Shown here in pieces: positions 32,596 to 43,398 of a stretch of DNA of 64,000 nt. A program made the translations under genes and the position numbers. Under the pieces are notes generated by a model. The model searched no databases. It saw only the letters and a list, made by a program, of their open reading frames with translations, and was not told the origin of the DNA. Source of the stretch: Pseudomonas bijieensis. Lineage in GTDB: Bacteria > Pseudomonadota > Gammaproteobacteria > Pseudomonadales > Pseudomonadaceae. The stretch lies in contig NZ_CP048810.1 in NCBI RefSeq assembly GCF_013347965.1, positions 1,736,001 to 1,800,000 of the forward strand, written 5' to 3'. The stretch's first letter is position 1, and each line of letters starts with the position of its first letter.

Positions 32596-33459
32596 ATGGA
32601 CATCGACCTCGCCCGCACCTTCCTGGAAATCGTCCGCCACGGCAGCCTAGCCGCCGCGGCCGACAAGCTGCACGTCACCCAGACAGCGATTACCGCGCGG
32701 GTGCAGAAGCTTGAGAGCCAGCTCGGCTGCGCGCTGTTCGTGCGTAACCGTGCCGGTGCGCGGTTGACCGCAGATGGCGAGGCCTTTGTGATCTACGCCA
32801 ATCAACTCGTGCAAACCTGGGAAGCGGCCCGCCGGGACCTGCCATTGCCTGAGGGCTATCGCAACGTCCTGCATCTGGGTGGCGAGGTCAGCCTGTGCAA
32901 CCCCTTGATGCTCGCCTGGGCCGGGGAACTGCGGCAGAAGATCCCCGGCCATGCCCTGCGCATGGACATCCGCGACGGTGAAAAGCTGCTGCAACAGCTG
33001 GAACTGGGCTTGCTGGATGCGGCGGTTGTGTACCAGCCCGAATATTGGCCGCGCCTGCAAGTAGAACAACTGTTGGAAGAAAAACTCATCCTGGTACGCC
33101 TGGCCACCTGTCCCGAGCCCTACGTGTACATCGACTGGAGCGCCGACTTCCGTCGCCAGCACGACACCGCCCTACCGGACAAGGCCAAGGCTGCCGTGAC
33201 GTTCAACCTCGGTCCCCTGGCCTTGCAGTACATCCTGGAGAACGGCGGCAGCGGCTACTTTCGCACTCGGGTGGTGCAGAGCTACCTGGACAGCGGCATC
33301 CTGGAACGGGTGCCCAAGGCACCGGAGTTCAACTACCCGACCTACCTGGTCTATTCCCGGGACCGGGATTCGGCGGCGTTGCAGCAGGCGTTCGAAGTGC
33401 TGCGCGAAATCGTCAAGGCCGGCAGCGACTGGTCCCAGCGCTGGGATCCGCTGACCTGA
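32596..33459 (+). CDS. LysR-family transcriptional regulator
   Basis: A 287-residue LysR protein. The N-terminal HTH (residues 1-60) has DIDLARTFLEIVRHGSLAAA and KLHVTQTAITARVQKLE, and a PBP2-like effector domain follows. It reads in the same direction as the HypX-like gene, 63 bases downstream. LysR genes usually stand divergent from their targets, so its target is not obvious here. Confidence 0.88.
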   Translation: MDIDLARTFLEIVRHGSLAAAADKLHVTQTAITARVQKLESQLGCALFVRNRAGARLTADGEAFVIYANQLVQTWEAARRDLPLPEGYRNVLHLGGEVSLCNPLMLAWAGELRQKIPGHALRMDIRDGEKLLQQLELGLLDAAVVYQPEYWPRLQVEQLLEEKLILVRLATCPEPYVYIDWSADFRRQHDTALPDKAKAAVTFNLGPLALQYILENGGSGYFRTRVVQSYLDSGILERVPKAPEFNYPTYLVYSRDRDSAALQQAFEVLREIVKAGSDWSQRWDPLT

Positions 33460-33489
33460 TGGATTTTCGAATGGTGTTGTAAAACCCAT

Positions 33490-33519
33490 TGTGGCGAGGG
33501 CGTTTGCTCCCTCGCCACA
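33490..33519. repeat. short palindromic REP hairpin
   Basis: TGTGGCGAGGGCGTTTGCTC folds back on CCTCGCCACA. It is a single-unit hairpin of the GTGGCGAGGG class between LysR and the DUF465 gene. Confidence 0.7.
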
Positions 33520-33581
33520 GGCTCATCGACATAGTTCAGGGCCCTTCATAAAGGCCCCTCACAAGCAGGCCAGCCTGACGG

Positions 33582-33815
33582 CTACCTCAATTTCTCCGCG
33601 ATCTTATCTTTGACCAACAAGCGTTTCTTCTTGAGTGTCTCCAGGGCATCGTCGGACAGTGCCGCCGATGATGGCTTCTCGGCGTCGACCACCTCGGCAT
33701 CAAGTTGGGAATATTTTTGAAGTAACGAGTCGAGCCTTGGATCCTCGCTGCGTTTTTGCTGGATGTGGTCTTTTGTGCAGTTGAGATCCTGGCACAAATC
33801 GTGGGACACCGGCAT
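33582..33815 (-). CDS. YdcH-like DUF465 protein
   Basis: A 77-residue, largely helical DUF465 family protein. LDSLLQKYSQLDAEVVDAEK and LKKKRLLVKDKIAEKL are the conserved heptad segments. A very strong AAGGAGGTG site precedes the ATG. The function of the family is unknown. The 217-base gap to the next gene on the opposite strand shows nothing further that I recognise. Confidence 0.85.
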   Translation of the reverse strand: MPVSHDLCQDLNCTKDHIQQKRSEDPRLDSLLQKYSQLDAEVVDAEKPSSAALSDDALETLKKKRLLVKDKIAEKLR

Positions 33816-34032
33816 GGAACACCTCCTTCAGTGGGTCGGTGGCAGACGCCTTTACGGCGCTCGTCGATGATCAGGATGGCCTCGTCGACGGGGTTCTGTC
33901 GACCGCCAATCCGACCAGCGGTGACCGTTCGTCGTAACGGGATATCTTCCAATCAAACCTTTGTTGGCGCGCCGCTCTCCATTGAACAGAGACGAAACGA
34001 ATCGCTCTTTCAACCTGTGTGGAGACTTATCA

Positions 34033-34554
34033 ATGGACGGATTTACCTGGCGTCAACTCAGCCTGGCAGTTGCCCTGAGCACCAGCATGGGCTCGGCCTG
34101 GGCCGCGACTTCCAATGACTTCGTCGACAACGCGGCAGCCGGTGGCATCGCGGAAATCGAAACCAGCAAACTGGCCCTGGAAAAAAGCGCCTCGGCGGAC
34201 GTCAAGACCTTCGCCGAGAAGATGATTAGCGATCACACCAAGGCCAATGAAGAGTTGAAAGCACTGGCGAAAAAACACGACATCGAAGTGCCAGACGACA
34301 CTACGCTGGTGAAGAAGGCCAAGGAAAAGATCCTCGACCTGCGGGACGAGTCCTTTGATGCAGCCTATGCCAACAACCAGGTCAAGGCTCACGAAGAAAC
34401 CATCGCCCTGTTCAAGAAAGAAGCCGAGACCGTCACCGACGATAAAAAGGCTGGCAATACCGAACTGAAGGCGTTTGCCCAGAAGATGCTGCCAGACCTG
34501 GAGCATCACCTGGAAGGGGCCAAGAAACTTCAGGCGGCTCACCCAAGCAAGTAA
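34033..34554 (+). CDS. DUF4142 periplasmic protein
   Basis: A 173-residue protein with a signal peptide (cleavage after SAWA, residue 23) and a ferritin-like helical DUF4142 domain. Signatures are AAAGGIAEIETSKLALEKS, FAEKMISDHTKANEELK and AYANNQVKAHEETIALF. The family is widespread in Proteobacteria and often stress-induced, but its function is unknown. GGAG lies nine bases before ATG 34033. Confidence 0.88.
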   Translation: MDGFTWRQLSLAVALSTSMGSAWAATSNDFVDNAAAGGIAEIETSKLALEKSASADVKTFAEKMISDHTKANEELKALAKKHDIEVPDDTTLVKKAKEKILDLRDESFDAAYANNQVKAHEETIALFKKEAETVTDDKKAGNTELKAFAQKMLPDLEHHLEGAKKLQAAHPSK

Positions 34555-34637
34555 TCCTGAAGCATCGAATAAGGCCGTCTCCATGAAGATGGCCTTGTTC
34601 AAGGCCTAAGAACACCTCCAGTCACCCGCATCCGCCG

Positions 34638-34967
34638 ATGCGCCAGCACTCTCGAGTCGCCTGTTTTCGGGTTGAATGGCGGGATGTCTGGCCATGGCTG
34701 CTCTATCCACTGGTCTATTTCATCTATGCCCTGGTGCGGGGGCACTTTATCGGTTCATACCCCTACCCTTTCATCGAAGTGGACACACTGGGTTATCCAC
34801 GGATGTTCATCAACGCGGTGATGGTGCTGCTGGGATTCATGGGGGTGTCACTGGTGCTGGTTGCGCTGGATCGCTGGAAAGGCAAGCGCTGGGGCGCCAC
34901 AGCCGCCGTCCGCCCAGTCACTCATCGCTCTGGGCGGGTCACACTCGATGTTCCACGAATCGGGTAA
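34638..34967 (+). pseudogene. C-terminal remnant of a Pr6Pr-family membrane protein
   Basis: The 109 codons encode DVWPWLLYPLVYFIYALVRG, YPYPFIEVDTLGYPRMFIN and a last TM helix, resembling the C-terminal half of Pr6Pr membrane proteins (normally about 200 aa with six helices). The first four helices are absent, and the 83 bases upstream do not encode them. It is therefore likely a truncated relic, although the open frame could still be expressed. Confidence 0.5.
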
Positions 34968-34970
34968 CGG

Positions 34971-35252
34971 CTAGCCACCGTCGGTGTCGATATCAGCATC
35001 AGTGCTGTCATCGGACTTTGGCCGGTCCGGGTCAGGCTTGAAGCCGGGGCTGAAGGTATTGTCATTGTCTTGATGATGTTGCTTCTGATCGACCTCGCTG
35101 TCGGCGCTCTGGGCCTGGTCCGTCCCGGCGGGGCTGACTGGCTGGGCGCCGGTCGAGGTGGTCGGCACCTGGGGATCGATGGCCGGGTCGTTACGTGGGG
35201 TCGGGTTTTGTGTCTGGCCTTGTTGCTGGGTGGTGGCAGGATCGTCGTTCAT
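34971..35252 (-). CDS. low-complexity acidic hypothetical protein
   Basis: A 93-residue protein rich in Gln, Asp, Pro and Ser, with no hydrophobic segment, predicted disordered. It begins MNDDPATTQQQGQTQNPTP. ATG 35252 is chosen over the GTG at 35258 because GAGGTG lies five bases upstream. I do not recognise a family. It converges with the Pr6Pr relic. Confidence 0.65.
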   Translation of the reverse strand: MNDDPATTQQQGQTQNPTPRNDPAIDPQVPTTSTGAQPVSPAGTDQAQSADSEVDQKQHHQDNDNTFSPGFKPDPDRPKSDDSTDADIDTDGG

Positions 35253-35347
35253 AGGCACCTCGTTCTTGGCAGGGCCGGATGGATGACCGGTCTTGTCATT
35301 CGAAAGTGACGCAACGGCTTCGGTTCCATTTGTTTACGCTGCCGCGC

Positions 35348-37459
35348 TCAGCGCCCCAGCACGGTTCTCACCATCCGGGTCAGCGCGTCCGGGCCGTAGG
35401 GTTTGCTCAGCAAATGAGTGTCGGGGCTCAACTGGTGGTCCCGGGAGATGATGTCCCGGGTGTGGCCCGAGGTGAACAGCACCGGTACCGGTGGTGATTG
35501 CACCTTGGCCCAAGCGGCGAGGTCGGAACTCTTGATCAGCCCGGGCATGACCACATCCGTGAAGATCAGGTCCACCGCGCGCCCCTCCAGCAGCAGTTTC
35601 ATCGCCTCGTCACCATTGGCGGCGGTGAGGGTCCGGTAACCGGACTGCTCCAGCAACTCCACTGACGCACCGCGCACCTCTTCGTTGTCCTCCACCACCA
35701 GAATCATCTCTTGCCCACCCAACTGGAGCAGGTCGTGTTGCGCCTCTTCACCGGCTTCCGGCTGGAGACTGCGGGGGAAATACATCTGCGCCCGCGTGCC
35801 CTCTCCCAGGCTGCTGGAAATCTCGATATGGCCGCCGCTCTGCTTGACGAACCCGAACACCATGCTCAGCCCCAGCCCAGTGCCCTGGCCATCAGTCTTG
35901 GTGGTGAAAAACGGCTCGAATACCTGATTCAAGACATCGGGCGGCATGCCTACGCCGCGATCGATCACCGACAATCGCACATAGTCGCCCGCCGGAATGC
36001 CCTTGCCGACACAGGACGACTCATCGAGCACAATGTTCTCGCCGATCAGGCGAATGGTGCCCTCGCCGTGCATGGCATCGCGCGCATTGATCGCCAGGTT
36101 CAACAGGGCATTTTCCAGTTGATTGCGATCGACGTGGATGCACCAGGGCTCATCGGGCAAAGACACTTCGATCTGGATGGTTTCGCCCAGGGCCCGTTGT
36201 AGCAGTTCACCCATGCCATCGTAGATGCGCCGCGGGTTGTAGACAGCCGGTGACAATGGCTGGCGTCGAGCAAAGGCCAGCAGTTGCGATGACAACTTCG
36301 CACCACGCTCCACGGCTTCAAGGGAGGCACTGACCCGCCGTTGCACGTTGGCATTGTCCCGCTCGTGCCGGGCCAGCAAGTGCAGATTGCCGGCAATCAC
36401 TTGCAGCAGGTTGTTGAAGTCATGAGCCACGCCGCCGGTGAGGCCGCCAATGGCCTCGAGCTTCTGCGACTGACGCAACTGCTCCTCTGCCGTCAGCCGC
36501 GCCTGCACCTCGTTGGCGACGCGCTGTTCCAGGTCGCGGGTGAATTTGAGCAGCGAAGCTTCGGCTGTCTTGCGTTCGTTGATGTCAATCAGTACCCCCG
36601 GGAAACGCAGGGGTTTGCCCGACGCATCGAACTCACACCGTCCGCTGGCCTGTACCCACAGGTAATCACCGCCCAGGCGACGCACCCGATATTCAGCGCT
36701 GTAGGGCGTGCCAGTACGCAAGGTCAATTCGACCCGCTGGTTCACTTCTTCCAGGTCATCCGGATGGATGCTCTGGCGGGCGATCTCGATCGGCAGTGCG
36801 TCCAGTGGAGTGTCAGGCGGGTAATTGAAGGTACGGGCGAAACGCTCATCGCCGGACAGTGTGTCAGTCCGGATATCCCAGACAAACGATCCCAGCAAGG
36901 GCCCGGCCGAGAGGGCCAGCTGGATACGCTCATTGACGGCGCGGTAACTGCGTTCAGCTGTTTGCCGGGCCCGCTCGGTCAGCACATGTTCGGTGGTCTC
37001 CACCACCACCGCCAACACACCCGCCGGGGCCTGGTCATCACCGGGCACCGGGCTGTAATAGAGGTCCATCCAGACATCTTCGGGCTTGCCATTGCGTAGC
37101 AGCACCAGCTCCTTGCTGCGGTAGGACAAGGTGCCACCGGCCAGGCAGACGTCCAGGACATGGCGATTGAACTCGGCCACTTCCGGCCAGCCCAGCTCCA
37201 CGGCGCACCCCAGCAGGTACGGATGACGACCGCCAGCGAACTCGGCATAAGCATCGTTATAGATCATGAAGCCCTGGCGCCCCCACAACATGACCATCGG
37301 CAAGGGCGAAGCCAGCAGCACCTGGACAGCGTTGTGCAAACTGGCGGACCACTGCTCGATAGCGCCCAGTTCGGTCTGGCTCCAATCGAACGCCCGGATA
37401 CGTCCGGCCATCTCACCGCCCCAACCGGGACAGCCGTGATTCTGGGATAAGAACTGCAT
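35348..37459 (-). CDS. hybrid sensor histidine kinase
   Basis: About 703 aa. Two PAS-type sensor regions (about 40-150 and 185-300) precede a HisKA domain with the phospho-accepting histidine in GGVAHDFNNLLQVIAG. The HATPase domain has NLAINARDAM, DRGVGMPPDVLNQVFEPFF and GTGLGLSMVFGF. A C-terminal receiver has acidic pocket VVEDNEEV, phospho-Asp in DLIFTDVVMPG and lysine in SKPYG. No TM segment is seen, so it senses a cytoplasmic or photic signal. No separate response regulator is adjacent. ATG 37459 is preferred over one 16 codons upstream. Confidence 0.9.
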   Translation of the reverse strand: MQFLSQNHGCPGWGGEMAGRIRAFDWSQTELGAIEQWSASLHNAVQVLLASPLPMVMLWGRQGFMIYNDAYAEFAGGRHPYLLGCAVELGWPEVAEFNRHVLDVCLAGGTLSYRSKELVLLRNGKPEDVWMDLYYSPVPGDDQAPAGVLAVVVETTEHVLTERARQTAERSYRAVNERIQLALSAGPLLGSFVWDIRTDTLSGDERFARTFNYPPDTPLDALPIEIARQSIHPDDLEEVNQRVELTLRTGTPYSAEYRVRRLGGDYLWVQASGRCEFDASGKPLRFPGVLIDINERKTAEASLLKFTRDLEQRVANEVQARLTAEEQLRQSQKLEAIGGLTGGVAHDFNNLLQVIAGNLHLLARHERDNANVQRRVSASLEAVERGAKLSSQLLAFARRQPLSPAVYNPRRIYDGMGELLQRALGETIQIEVSLPDEPWCIHVDRNQLENALLNLAINARDAMHGEGTIRLIGENIVLDESSCVGKGIPAGDYVRLSVIDRGVGMPPDVLNQVFEPFFTTKTDGQGTGLGLSMVFGFVKQSGGHIEISSSLGEGTRAQMYFPRSLQPEAGEEAQHDLLQLGGQEMILVVEDNEEVRGASVELLEQSGYRTLTAANGDEAMKLLLEGRAVDLIFTDVVMPGLIKSSDLAAWAKVQSPPVPVLFTSGHTRDIISRDHQLSPDTHLLSKPYGPDALTRMVRTVLGR

Positions 37460-37601
37460 GGGTCGACTCTGAACCTCAAGAATGCTTGCAGGGAACTGGT
37501 ATACCACGAGTGCCTTGCGCTCAGAGCTTCGAGCGTTGGGTTGGCGTTTGGTTTCATGGGGAGATGATGACGACGACCTGTCTGGATCGGGACTGCTTCC
37601 C

Positions 37602-37630
37602 GTGGCGAGGGGATTTATCCCCTCGCCACA
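37602..37630. repeat. short palindromic REP hairpin
   Basis: GTGGCGAGGGGATTTATCCC folds onto CCCCTCGCCAC between the sensor kinase and dnaE2. It could act as a transcription barrier for neither or both; no T-run follows. Confidence 0.7.
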
Positions 37631-37654
37631 GGGGTTGCGGTATGGCTGCCGGCG

Positions 37655-40600
37655 TTAGTGGAAATCGCGACTGCGAACATTGATGCCCGCCAGCAACTCG
37701 GTCAGGTCGCTCAAGCGCCCGGCGATCAAGTGGCGGACCTCGCCGACGCTTTCCCAGCGCCCGTCGACCCTGAGCAATTGCGCGCCCACCAGGGTCTTGC
37801 GCTGGCGCTCGGCCAGGTCGCGCCAGACCACCACGTTGAGGTTGCCGAACTCATCTTCCAGGGTGACGAAGGTCACGCCGCTGGCGGTGCCCGGGCGTTG
37901 GCGGCCGGTGACCAGCCCGGCGACGCTGACGTTGCGGCCATGCTCCACCGCCTGCAATTCCCGTGAGCTGCGGCAGCGCCGGGCGCGCAGTTCGGGACGC
38001 AGCAAGGCCAGCGGATGGGGCCCCAGTGTCGTGCCCAGCATGGTGTAATCGGCAAACAGGTTTTCTCCCACTGTGGGTGTTGGCAGGGCTACGGGCGGTT
38101 CCTCCTGGCTGGGCAGGCCGGCGAACAAACCCAGTTGTTTCTGCACCCCGGCCACTTCCCAGCGGGCCCGATGACGATCGCCAGCCAAGCCCTGCAAGGC
38201 GCCGGCGTCGGCCAGTTGCGCCAGGGCCCGGGCATCGAGTTGCGCGCGCTCGCCCAGGTCGGCCACGTCGCTGAACACTCGCTGCCGGCGGGCCGTTTCG
38301 ATACGTCGGGCATCCTCTTCGCGAAAACCCTTGACCAGTCGCAGGCCCATACGGATCGCCGGTTGCCGGCCTTCCAGGGGTTCGAGGCTGCAATCCCAGT
38401 CGCTGGCGCGCACGTCCACCGGACGGATCTGCAATTGATGTCGGCGAGCGTCCTGGAGGATCTGGTCCGGGCTGTAGAAACCCATGGGCCAGCTGTTGAT
38501 CAGGGCACAGGCGAACGCCGCCGGCTCGTGGCACTTGAGCCAACTGCTGGCGTAAGTCAGCAAGGCAAAACTGGCGGCGTGGGATTCGGGGAAACCGTAA
38601 TTGCCGAAGCCCTTGATCTGTTCGAAGATCTGCGCGGCGAATTCGGCGGTGTAGCCGTTTTTCTTCATCCCCTGGGCCAGGCGTTCCCGATGCGGCTCCA
38701 ACCCACCGTGACGTTTCCAGGCAGCCATGGAGCGCCGCAACTGGTCGGCTTCGCCGGGGGTGTAATCGGCCGCGACGATAGCGATCTGCATGACCTGTTC
38801 CTGGAACAGCGGCACGCCCAAGGTGCGTTCGAGCACTTTTTCCAGCGCTTCAGAGGGATAAGTCACCGCCTCTTCTTTGTTTCTGCGCCGCAGGTACGGA
38901 TGCACCATCCCCCCCTGGATTGGCCCGGGCCGCACGATCGCCACTTCGATGACCAAATCGTAGAACCTCTTGGGTCTGAGCCGAGGCAACATCGACATCT
39001 GCGCCCGGGATTCGATCTGGAATACACCGATGGTGTCGGCGCGACTGATCATTTCGTAGGTCGCCCGATCGTCCTTGGGCAACGACGCCAGGACATAGCG
39101 CTCGCCCCGGTAGCGCTCGATCAAATCGAAACAGCGGCGAATCGCACTGAGCATGCCCAGGGCCAGGATGTCCACCTTGAGCAGCCCGACCGCGTCCAGG
39201 TCGTCCTTGTCCCACTGGATGATGGTGCGCTCGGCCATGGCGGCGTTTTCCACCGGCACCAGGGTGTCCAGGGGTTGTTCGGAAATCACGAAACCGCCAG
39301 GGTGCTGGGACAGATGCCGGGGAAAACCGATCAATTGCTGGGTCAGGCTCAGCACTCGGCGCAACACCGGGCTGTCCGGGTCGAAACCGCCTTCACGCAA
39401 GCGCTCCACCGGCGGCGCCTCGTCACTCCAGCGGCCACAGCAATCGGCCAATGCGTTGACCTGGTCCGGCGGCAGGCCCAGGGCCTTGGCGACATCGCGC
39501 ACCGCCCCGGCGCCGTGGTAGCTGCTGACCACCGCCGTCAATGCCGCACGATGGCGACCATAGCGCTGGAACACGTACTGCAGCACTTCCTCACGACGCT
39601 CATGTTCGAAATCGACATCAATGTCCGGCGGCTCGTTGCGCTCCCGGGACAGGAATCGCTCGAACAGCAGGTTGGTCTGACTCGGGTCGATTTCGGTGAT
39701 GCCCAAGGCGTAGCAAACCGCCGAGTTGGCCGCCGAACCGCGTCCCTGACAAAGGATGTTTCGGCCGCGGGCGAAGTTGACGACGTCCTGCACGGTGAGG
39801 AAATAACTGTCGTAGCCCAGTTCGGCGATCAGCTCCAATTCATCGTTGATTTGCCGCCGGACCTTCTCTTCCACGCCGTCCTCCCAGCGCTCACGCATGC
39901 CGCGCTCGGTCAGTTCCCGCAGCCAGGACGCCGGATCATGGCCGTCAGGCACCAGTTCCCGTGGGTATTGATAACGCAGTTGGCTGAGGTCGAAGGTACA
40001 GCGCCGGGCGATGAGCAGCGTCTCGTCGAGCAAGGCGCGAGGATAGAGATCGGCCAGATCCTTGCGGCTGCGCAGGTGGCGCTCGCCGTTGGGGTGCAGG
40101 CGCTGGCCGGCCTCGGCCACTGTGACATGGTGGCGGATGGCAGTCATGGTGTCCTGCAAGGCACGACGGCCACGCACGTGCATGTGCACATCGCCACTGG
40201 CCACGGTCGGAAGATCCAGGCGCTCGGCCAGCACCAATGAGTCAGCCAACCGGCGGCGGTCGTCCTGCCCGCAGTGCAACTGGACCGTCAGCCACAGGCG
40301 CCCGGCAAAGATCGGCTGGAGCCAACGCCCGTGTTCCTCGGCGTCTTTGCCCTCGGCTACCCACAACGCCAATAGCCCTGGCAAAGGCTGGTCGAAGTCT
40401 TCGCGCACGATGCGGTAGTGGCCCTTCTCGCTGCGACGCCGGGCGCGGGTGATCAGCCGGCACAAGGCTTGGTAACCCTCCAGATCTTGCACCAGCAACA
40501 CCAGTTTCGGACCGTCCTCGACCTGGATTTCGCTGCCGACGATCAGTTGCAGCTCCAGCTCCCTGGCCGCCTGCCAGGCCCGAACGATCCCGGCCAGGGT

Positions 40601-40732
40601 GCATTCGTCGGTGATCGCCAGGGCCTGATAGCCCTGTTGTTTGGCGCGACGGCACAACTCCAGGGCACTGGAGGCGCCGCGCTGGAAGCTGAAGTTCGAC
40701 AGGCAATGCAGCTCGGCATACTCAACGCTCAT
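37655..40732 (-). CDS. dnaE2: error-prone DNA polymerase ImuC/DnaE2
   Basis: This 1025-residue C-family polymerase has an N-terminal PHP domain ([16 protein letters not shown]), the catalytic [13 protein letters not shown] (about residue 360), helix-hairpin-helix repeats and a C-terminal OB domain. It performs translesion synthesis and induced mutagenesis together with ImuA and ImuB. ATG 40732 overlaps the imuB stop by four bases, and the extended upstream frame lies inside imuB. It is the last gene of the lexA2-imuA-imuB-dnaE2 operon. Confidence 0.96.
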   Translation of the reverse strand: MSVEYAELHCLSNFSFQRGASSALELCRRAKQQGYQALAITDECTLAGIVRAWQAARELELQLIVGSEIQVEDGPKLVLLVQDLEGYQALCRLITRARRRSEKGHYRIVREDFDQPLPGLLALWVAEGKDAEEHGRWLQPIFAGRLWLTVQLHCGQDDRRRLADSLVLAERLDLPTVASGDVHMHVRGRRALQDTMTAIRHHVTVAEAGQRLHPNGERHLRSRKDLADLYPRALLDETLLIARRCTFDLSQLRYQYPRELVPDGHDPASWLRELTERGMRERWEDGVEEKVRRQINDELELIAELGYDSYFLTVQDVVNFARGRNILCQGRGSAANSAVCYALGITEIDPSQTNLLFERFLSRERNEPPDIDVDFEHERREEVLQYVFQRYGRHRAALTAVVSSYHGAGAVRDVAKALGLPPDQVNALADCCGRWSDEAPPVERLREGGFDPDSPVLRRVLSLTQQLIGFPRHLSQHPGGFVISEQPLDTLVPVENAAMAERTIIQWDKDDLDAVGLLKVDILALGMLSAIRRCFDLIERYRGERYVLASLPKDDRATYEMISRADTIGVFQIESRAQMSMLPRLRPKRFYDLVIEVAIVRPGPIQGGMVHPYLRRRNKEEAVTYPSEALEKVLERTLGVPLFQEQVMQIAIVAADYTPGEADQLRRSMAAWKRHGGLEPHRERLAQGMKKNGYTAEFAAQIFEQIKGFGNYGFPESHAASFALLTYASSWLKCHEPAAFACALINSWPMGFYSPDQILQDARRHQLQIRPVDVRASDWDCSLEPLEGRQPAIRMGLRLVKGFREEDARRIETARRQRVFSDVADLGERAQLDARALAQLADAGALQGLAGDRHRARWEVAGVQKQLGLFAGLPSQEEPPVALPTPTVGENLFADYTMLGTTLGPHPLALLRPELRARRCRSSRELQAVEHGRNVSVAGLVTGRQRPGTASGVTFVTLEDEFGNLNVVVWRDLAERQRKTLVGAQLLRVDGRWESVGEVRHLIAGRLSDLTELLAGINVRSRDFH

Positions 40733-42150
40733 GCGAACCAGCCCTGCAGCCACAGCAGCCCGCCCTCGCCCGCCGGTCGATAGGCCCAGCCTCGTTGTCC
40801 ACTGCGGGTTTCGATCAGGTAGTAGTCGCGACGCACATCCGCACCGTCCCACCAACCGGACTCGATGCGCTCGGGGCCCATGAGGATTCGAGCCTGGCTT
40901 TCCTGCAATACCTGGGCCTCATTTAGCAGCCAGCCGGGACGCTGCACGCCATCGCGCACCGGGCAGGCCTGGGGCCGGGGCTGGGCTGTCATTTGCCAGG
41001 CGCATTCAGGCCGATGGTCATCGCGAAATCCCAGGCCCTGCACCGCGTCATCCCCCAGCCGGGCCCGCAGGCGTTCACGCAGTTGCTCCCAGGGCAATGA
41101 CTGCTGCGGGCGTTCATCGAACAATTCCAGGCGCTGGGGCACGAAGCTCGGCAGGTCTTCGGCACACAAGCGAAAGCCGCGCACCGGGGCCTCGACCTGC
41201 ACCTGCTCCAAGCGGCCACGGGCCAGTTCGAAGAGCATCGCCGGATCCCGTTCGGCGCTGAGCAGGCCGACCTTGATCAGCGTGTCCGGCAACCCAGCGT
41301 GTTCCAGATGCAGGTCAAAACGCTGCACACCGCTGTCGCGACCGCAGAGGAAGGCCGACAAGTCACCGGTCAAGCGGCGCAACGGGAACAACAGCGCCTG
41401 ATGGGATTGCACGTCATAGTTGAGTTCGATGCGCACATCGAAACGGTCTGGCGGCAGGTAGAACGACAGCGCCAGGGTGCGACTGCCGGTCAGCGCATCG
41501 AGGTGCTTGAGCACCTGGGCCTCGAAGCGCCGTGCCAGGGTCTGCCGAGGCAAGGCCTGGACCTGGCTCAGGCGGCGCAGGCCCATGCGCGACAACGCCG
41601 TGGCGACGTCGGGTTCCAGGCCGATCCGCTCCACGGGCATGTGCCCCAGGTACTGTTGCAAGGTCTCGGCGTCGGGCACCACCAAGGCGTCATAGGCATT
41701 GGCCAACACCCGCGCCGCCACCGGATTGGGCGCTGCGACGATGCGATGCCGAAACCCCAGCTCGGTCAGTTCGGCCCGCAAGCGCGCCTCGAATACCGGC
41801 CAGGGCCCGAACAGGCCCAGGCTCGACTCGATTTCGAACAGCAGCGTACGCGGGTAATGCACGCTGACCTGGGAGCTGAAACGGTAGGCCCAGGCTGCCA
41901 GGAACTGTTGCCAGTGTTCGATCTGCGCCGCATCGTATTCGGCGGTGGCAAAGCCTTTGCTCAAGGCCTGGGCGGCGGTCATGGTCTGACCGGGACGCAA
42001 GCCCAGGGCCCGTGCCGGCGCGTTCACCGCTTGCAGCACCCGGCGCTGGGCCGGACCGCTCAGCAGGGCCAGGGGCTCGTCAGGATCGGGGCGCTGACGC
42101 AGCGCGGCGTCCAGCGCCAATTGCGGAAAAAGAATACACACCCAGCGCAT
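40729..42150 (-). CDS. imuB: ImuB, catalytically inactive Y-family polymerase homologue
   Basis: A 473-residue Y-family-like protein. The N-terminus [17 protein letters not shown] replaces the DxD metal site of active polymerases (no Asp in the first motif), as usual for ImuB. ImuB links the beta clamp, ImuA and DnaE2 through its C-terminal region. ATG 42150 is the family start; the longer frame would overlap imuA. The stop is coupled to dnaE2 (ATGA). Confidence 0.93.
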   Translation of the reverse strand: MRWVCILFPQLALDAALRQRPDPDEPLALLSGPAQRRVLQAVNAPARALGLRPGQTMTAAQALSKGFATAEYDAAQIEHWQQFLAAWAYRFSSQVSVHYPRTLLFEIESSLGLFGPWPVFEARLRAELTELGFRHRIVAAPNPVAARVLANAYDALVVPDAETLQQYLGHMPVERIGLEPDVATALSRMGLRRLSQVQALPRQTLARRFEAQVLKHLDALTGSRTLALSFYLPPDRFDVRIELNYDVQSHQALLFPLRRLTGDLSAFLCGRDSGVQRFDLHLEHAGLPDTLIKVGLLSAERDPAMLFELARGRLEQVQVEAPVRGFRLCAEDLPSFVPQRLELFDERPQQSLPWEQLRERLRARLGDDAVQGLGFRDDHRPECAWQMTAQPRPQACPVRDGVQRPGWLLNEAQVLQESQARILMGPERIESGWWDGADVRRDYYLIETRSGQRGWAYRPAGEGGLLWLQGWFA

Positions 42151-42157
42151 CGCAACC

Positions 42158-42781
42158 TCAATGCCCTGTCTGTGGGGAAAAAGCGATCGGTGCCGAACGG
42201 GCCAGCCCGCCCCGGCACTTGAGCACGCGCAATTGCGCTGGCCGGGTATCGATGGCAATGCGCAAGGCCGCCGGCGACGGGTTGATGGCTTCCTGGATCG
42301 AGCGCCAGGCGAACGCCAGGGTCTGACCGGTTTCCGCCGCCACTTGCAAGCGGCGCAAGGCCCGGTCGTCCGCCTGGCGAGGCCAGCACAGCACCGCGCC
42401 ACAACTGCCCGAACGCAGGCATTGTTCGGTAGCCCACAGGGCCTCGCGTTCATCAGCCTGGATCACCGACATTTGGCGCAGGTCGATACCGGCGCTCTGC
42501 CAGGCCTGGGGATAGGGCACGAACGGTGGCGCCACCAGCACAATCCGCTCCCCCGCCACCGACAGCCGCGCCAGGGTCGGCCACACCAGTTGCAACTCGC
42601 CCACGCCTGGGGCGGCGATGAGCAGCTCCGTCAACGCCGCTTCCGGCCAGCCGCCACTGGGCAATGCCGCGTCCAGAGCAGCATGGCCAGTAGGTTGCGG
42701 GCTGGCGGCCGGCGGCGCAGGCCGGCCCTTCCAGACCTGGCCGCCGTTGAACAGCGTGTCCAGAGCAACGACCGCGCCCAT
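42158..42781 (-). CDS. imuA: ImuA, RecA/SulA-like mutagenesis accessory protein
   Basis: A 207-residue SulA/RecA-like protein. It contains HAALDAALPSGGWPEAALTE near residue 35 and a RecA-fold core ending RVLKCRGGLARSAPIAFSP. Pseudomonas ImuA inhibits RecA or targets the ImuBC complex; its exact role is debated. The ATG at 42781 shares one base with the lexA2 stop (TGATG), and imuB begins seven bases after the imuA stop. Confidence 0.9.
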   Translation of the reverse strand: MGAVVALDTLFNGGQVWKGRPAPPAASPQPTGHAALDAALPSGGWPEAALTELLIAAPGVGELQLVWPTLARLSVAGERIVLVAPPFVPYPQAWQSAGIDLRQMSVIQADEREALWATEQCLRSGSCGAVLCWPRQADDRALRRLQVAAETGQTLAFAWRSIQEAINPSPAALRIAIDTRPAQLRVLKCRGGLARSAPIAFSPQTGH

Positions 42782-43398
42782 CAACCTTGCCTCACCAAGC
42801 CGCAGAACACCCCTTCTATCGCCAGGTCCTGATCGGCCTCGACGATGATCGGATGGTAGGCCGGGTTGCGCGGCAGCAAACGCACTCGCTCGCCGATGCG
42901 CTCGAACCGCTTGATAGTGACTTCACCGTCCAGGCGCGCCACGACGATCTGCCCGTTAGAGGCCTGGGGCGTGCGCTGCACGCCTACCAGGTCACCGTCA
43001 AGAATGCCGTCTTCGATCATCGAGTCGCCCTGGACCCGCAGCAGGTAATCCGGCGCCTTGGTGAAAATCGCCGGGTCCAGCATCAGGCGGCTGTGAACCT
43101 CGGCGTCGGCGCCGATCGGCAGCCCGGCAGCCACTCGCCCCAGCACCGGTACGTCGAGCAACTCGGGCCGTGGCGGCTGGTTCAGCAAGCGAATGCCTCG
43201 AGCCTGGTGCGGATTGACCTCGATGAAACCGGCCTCGGTCAACGCCAGCACATGCTTGCGCGCCACGCTACGGGAAGCAAAACCGAACGCCTCGCTGATT
43301 TCAGCGAGGCTGGGAGGCTGACCCTGATCGGCGATGCGCTCGCGGATGAAGGTCAGGATGGCGGTACGGCGGGGGGTGAGAGTCGTCATGGAGTACAT
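42781..43398 (-). CDS. lexA2: second LexA-type SOS repressor (LexA2)
   Basis: A 205-residue LexA. The winged-helix domain (1-75) has PPSLAEISEAFGFASRSVAR, the autocleavage site is Ala-Gly in LGRVAAGLPIG, the catalytic serine is in GDSMIEDGILDGD and the lysine in EVTIKRFER. It differs from canonical LexA by its recognition helix and controls the imu operon. ATG 43398 has AAAGAG five bases upstream; ATG 43389 (MTTLTPRR) is the alternative. The predicted operator overlaps both starts, implying autorepression. Confidence 0.93.
   Translation of the reverse strand: MYSMTTLTPRRTAILTFIRERIADQGQPPSLAEISEAFGFASRSVARKHVLALTEAGFIEVNPHQARGIRLLNQPPRPELLDVPVLGRVAAGLPIGADAEVHSRLMLDPAIFTKAPDYLLRVQGDSMIEDGILDGDLVGVQRTPQASNGQIVVARLDGEVTIKRFERIGERVRLLPRNPAYHPIIVEADQDLAIEGVFCGLVRQG

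Noticed and set aside
33816..33952. Minus-strand frame upstream of the DUF465 gene (ILIIDERRKG) as a gene
   Set aside because: It is in a different frame from DUF465, overlaps its ribosome site and shows no recognisable domain.
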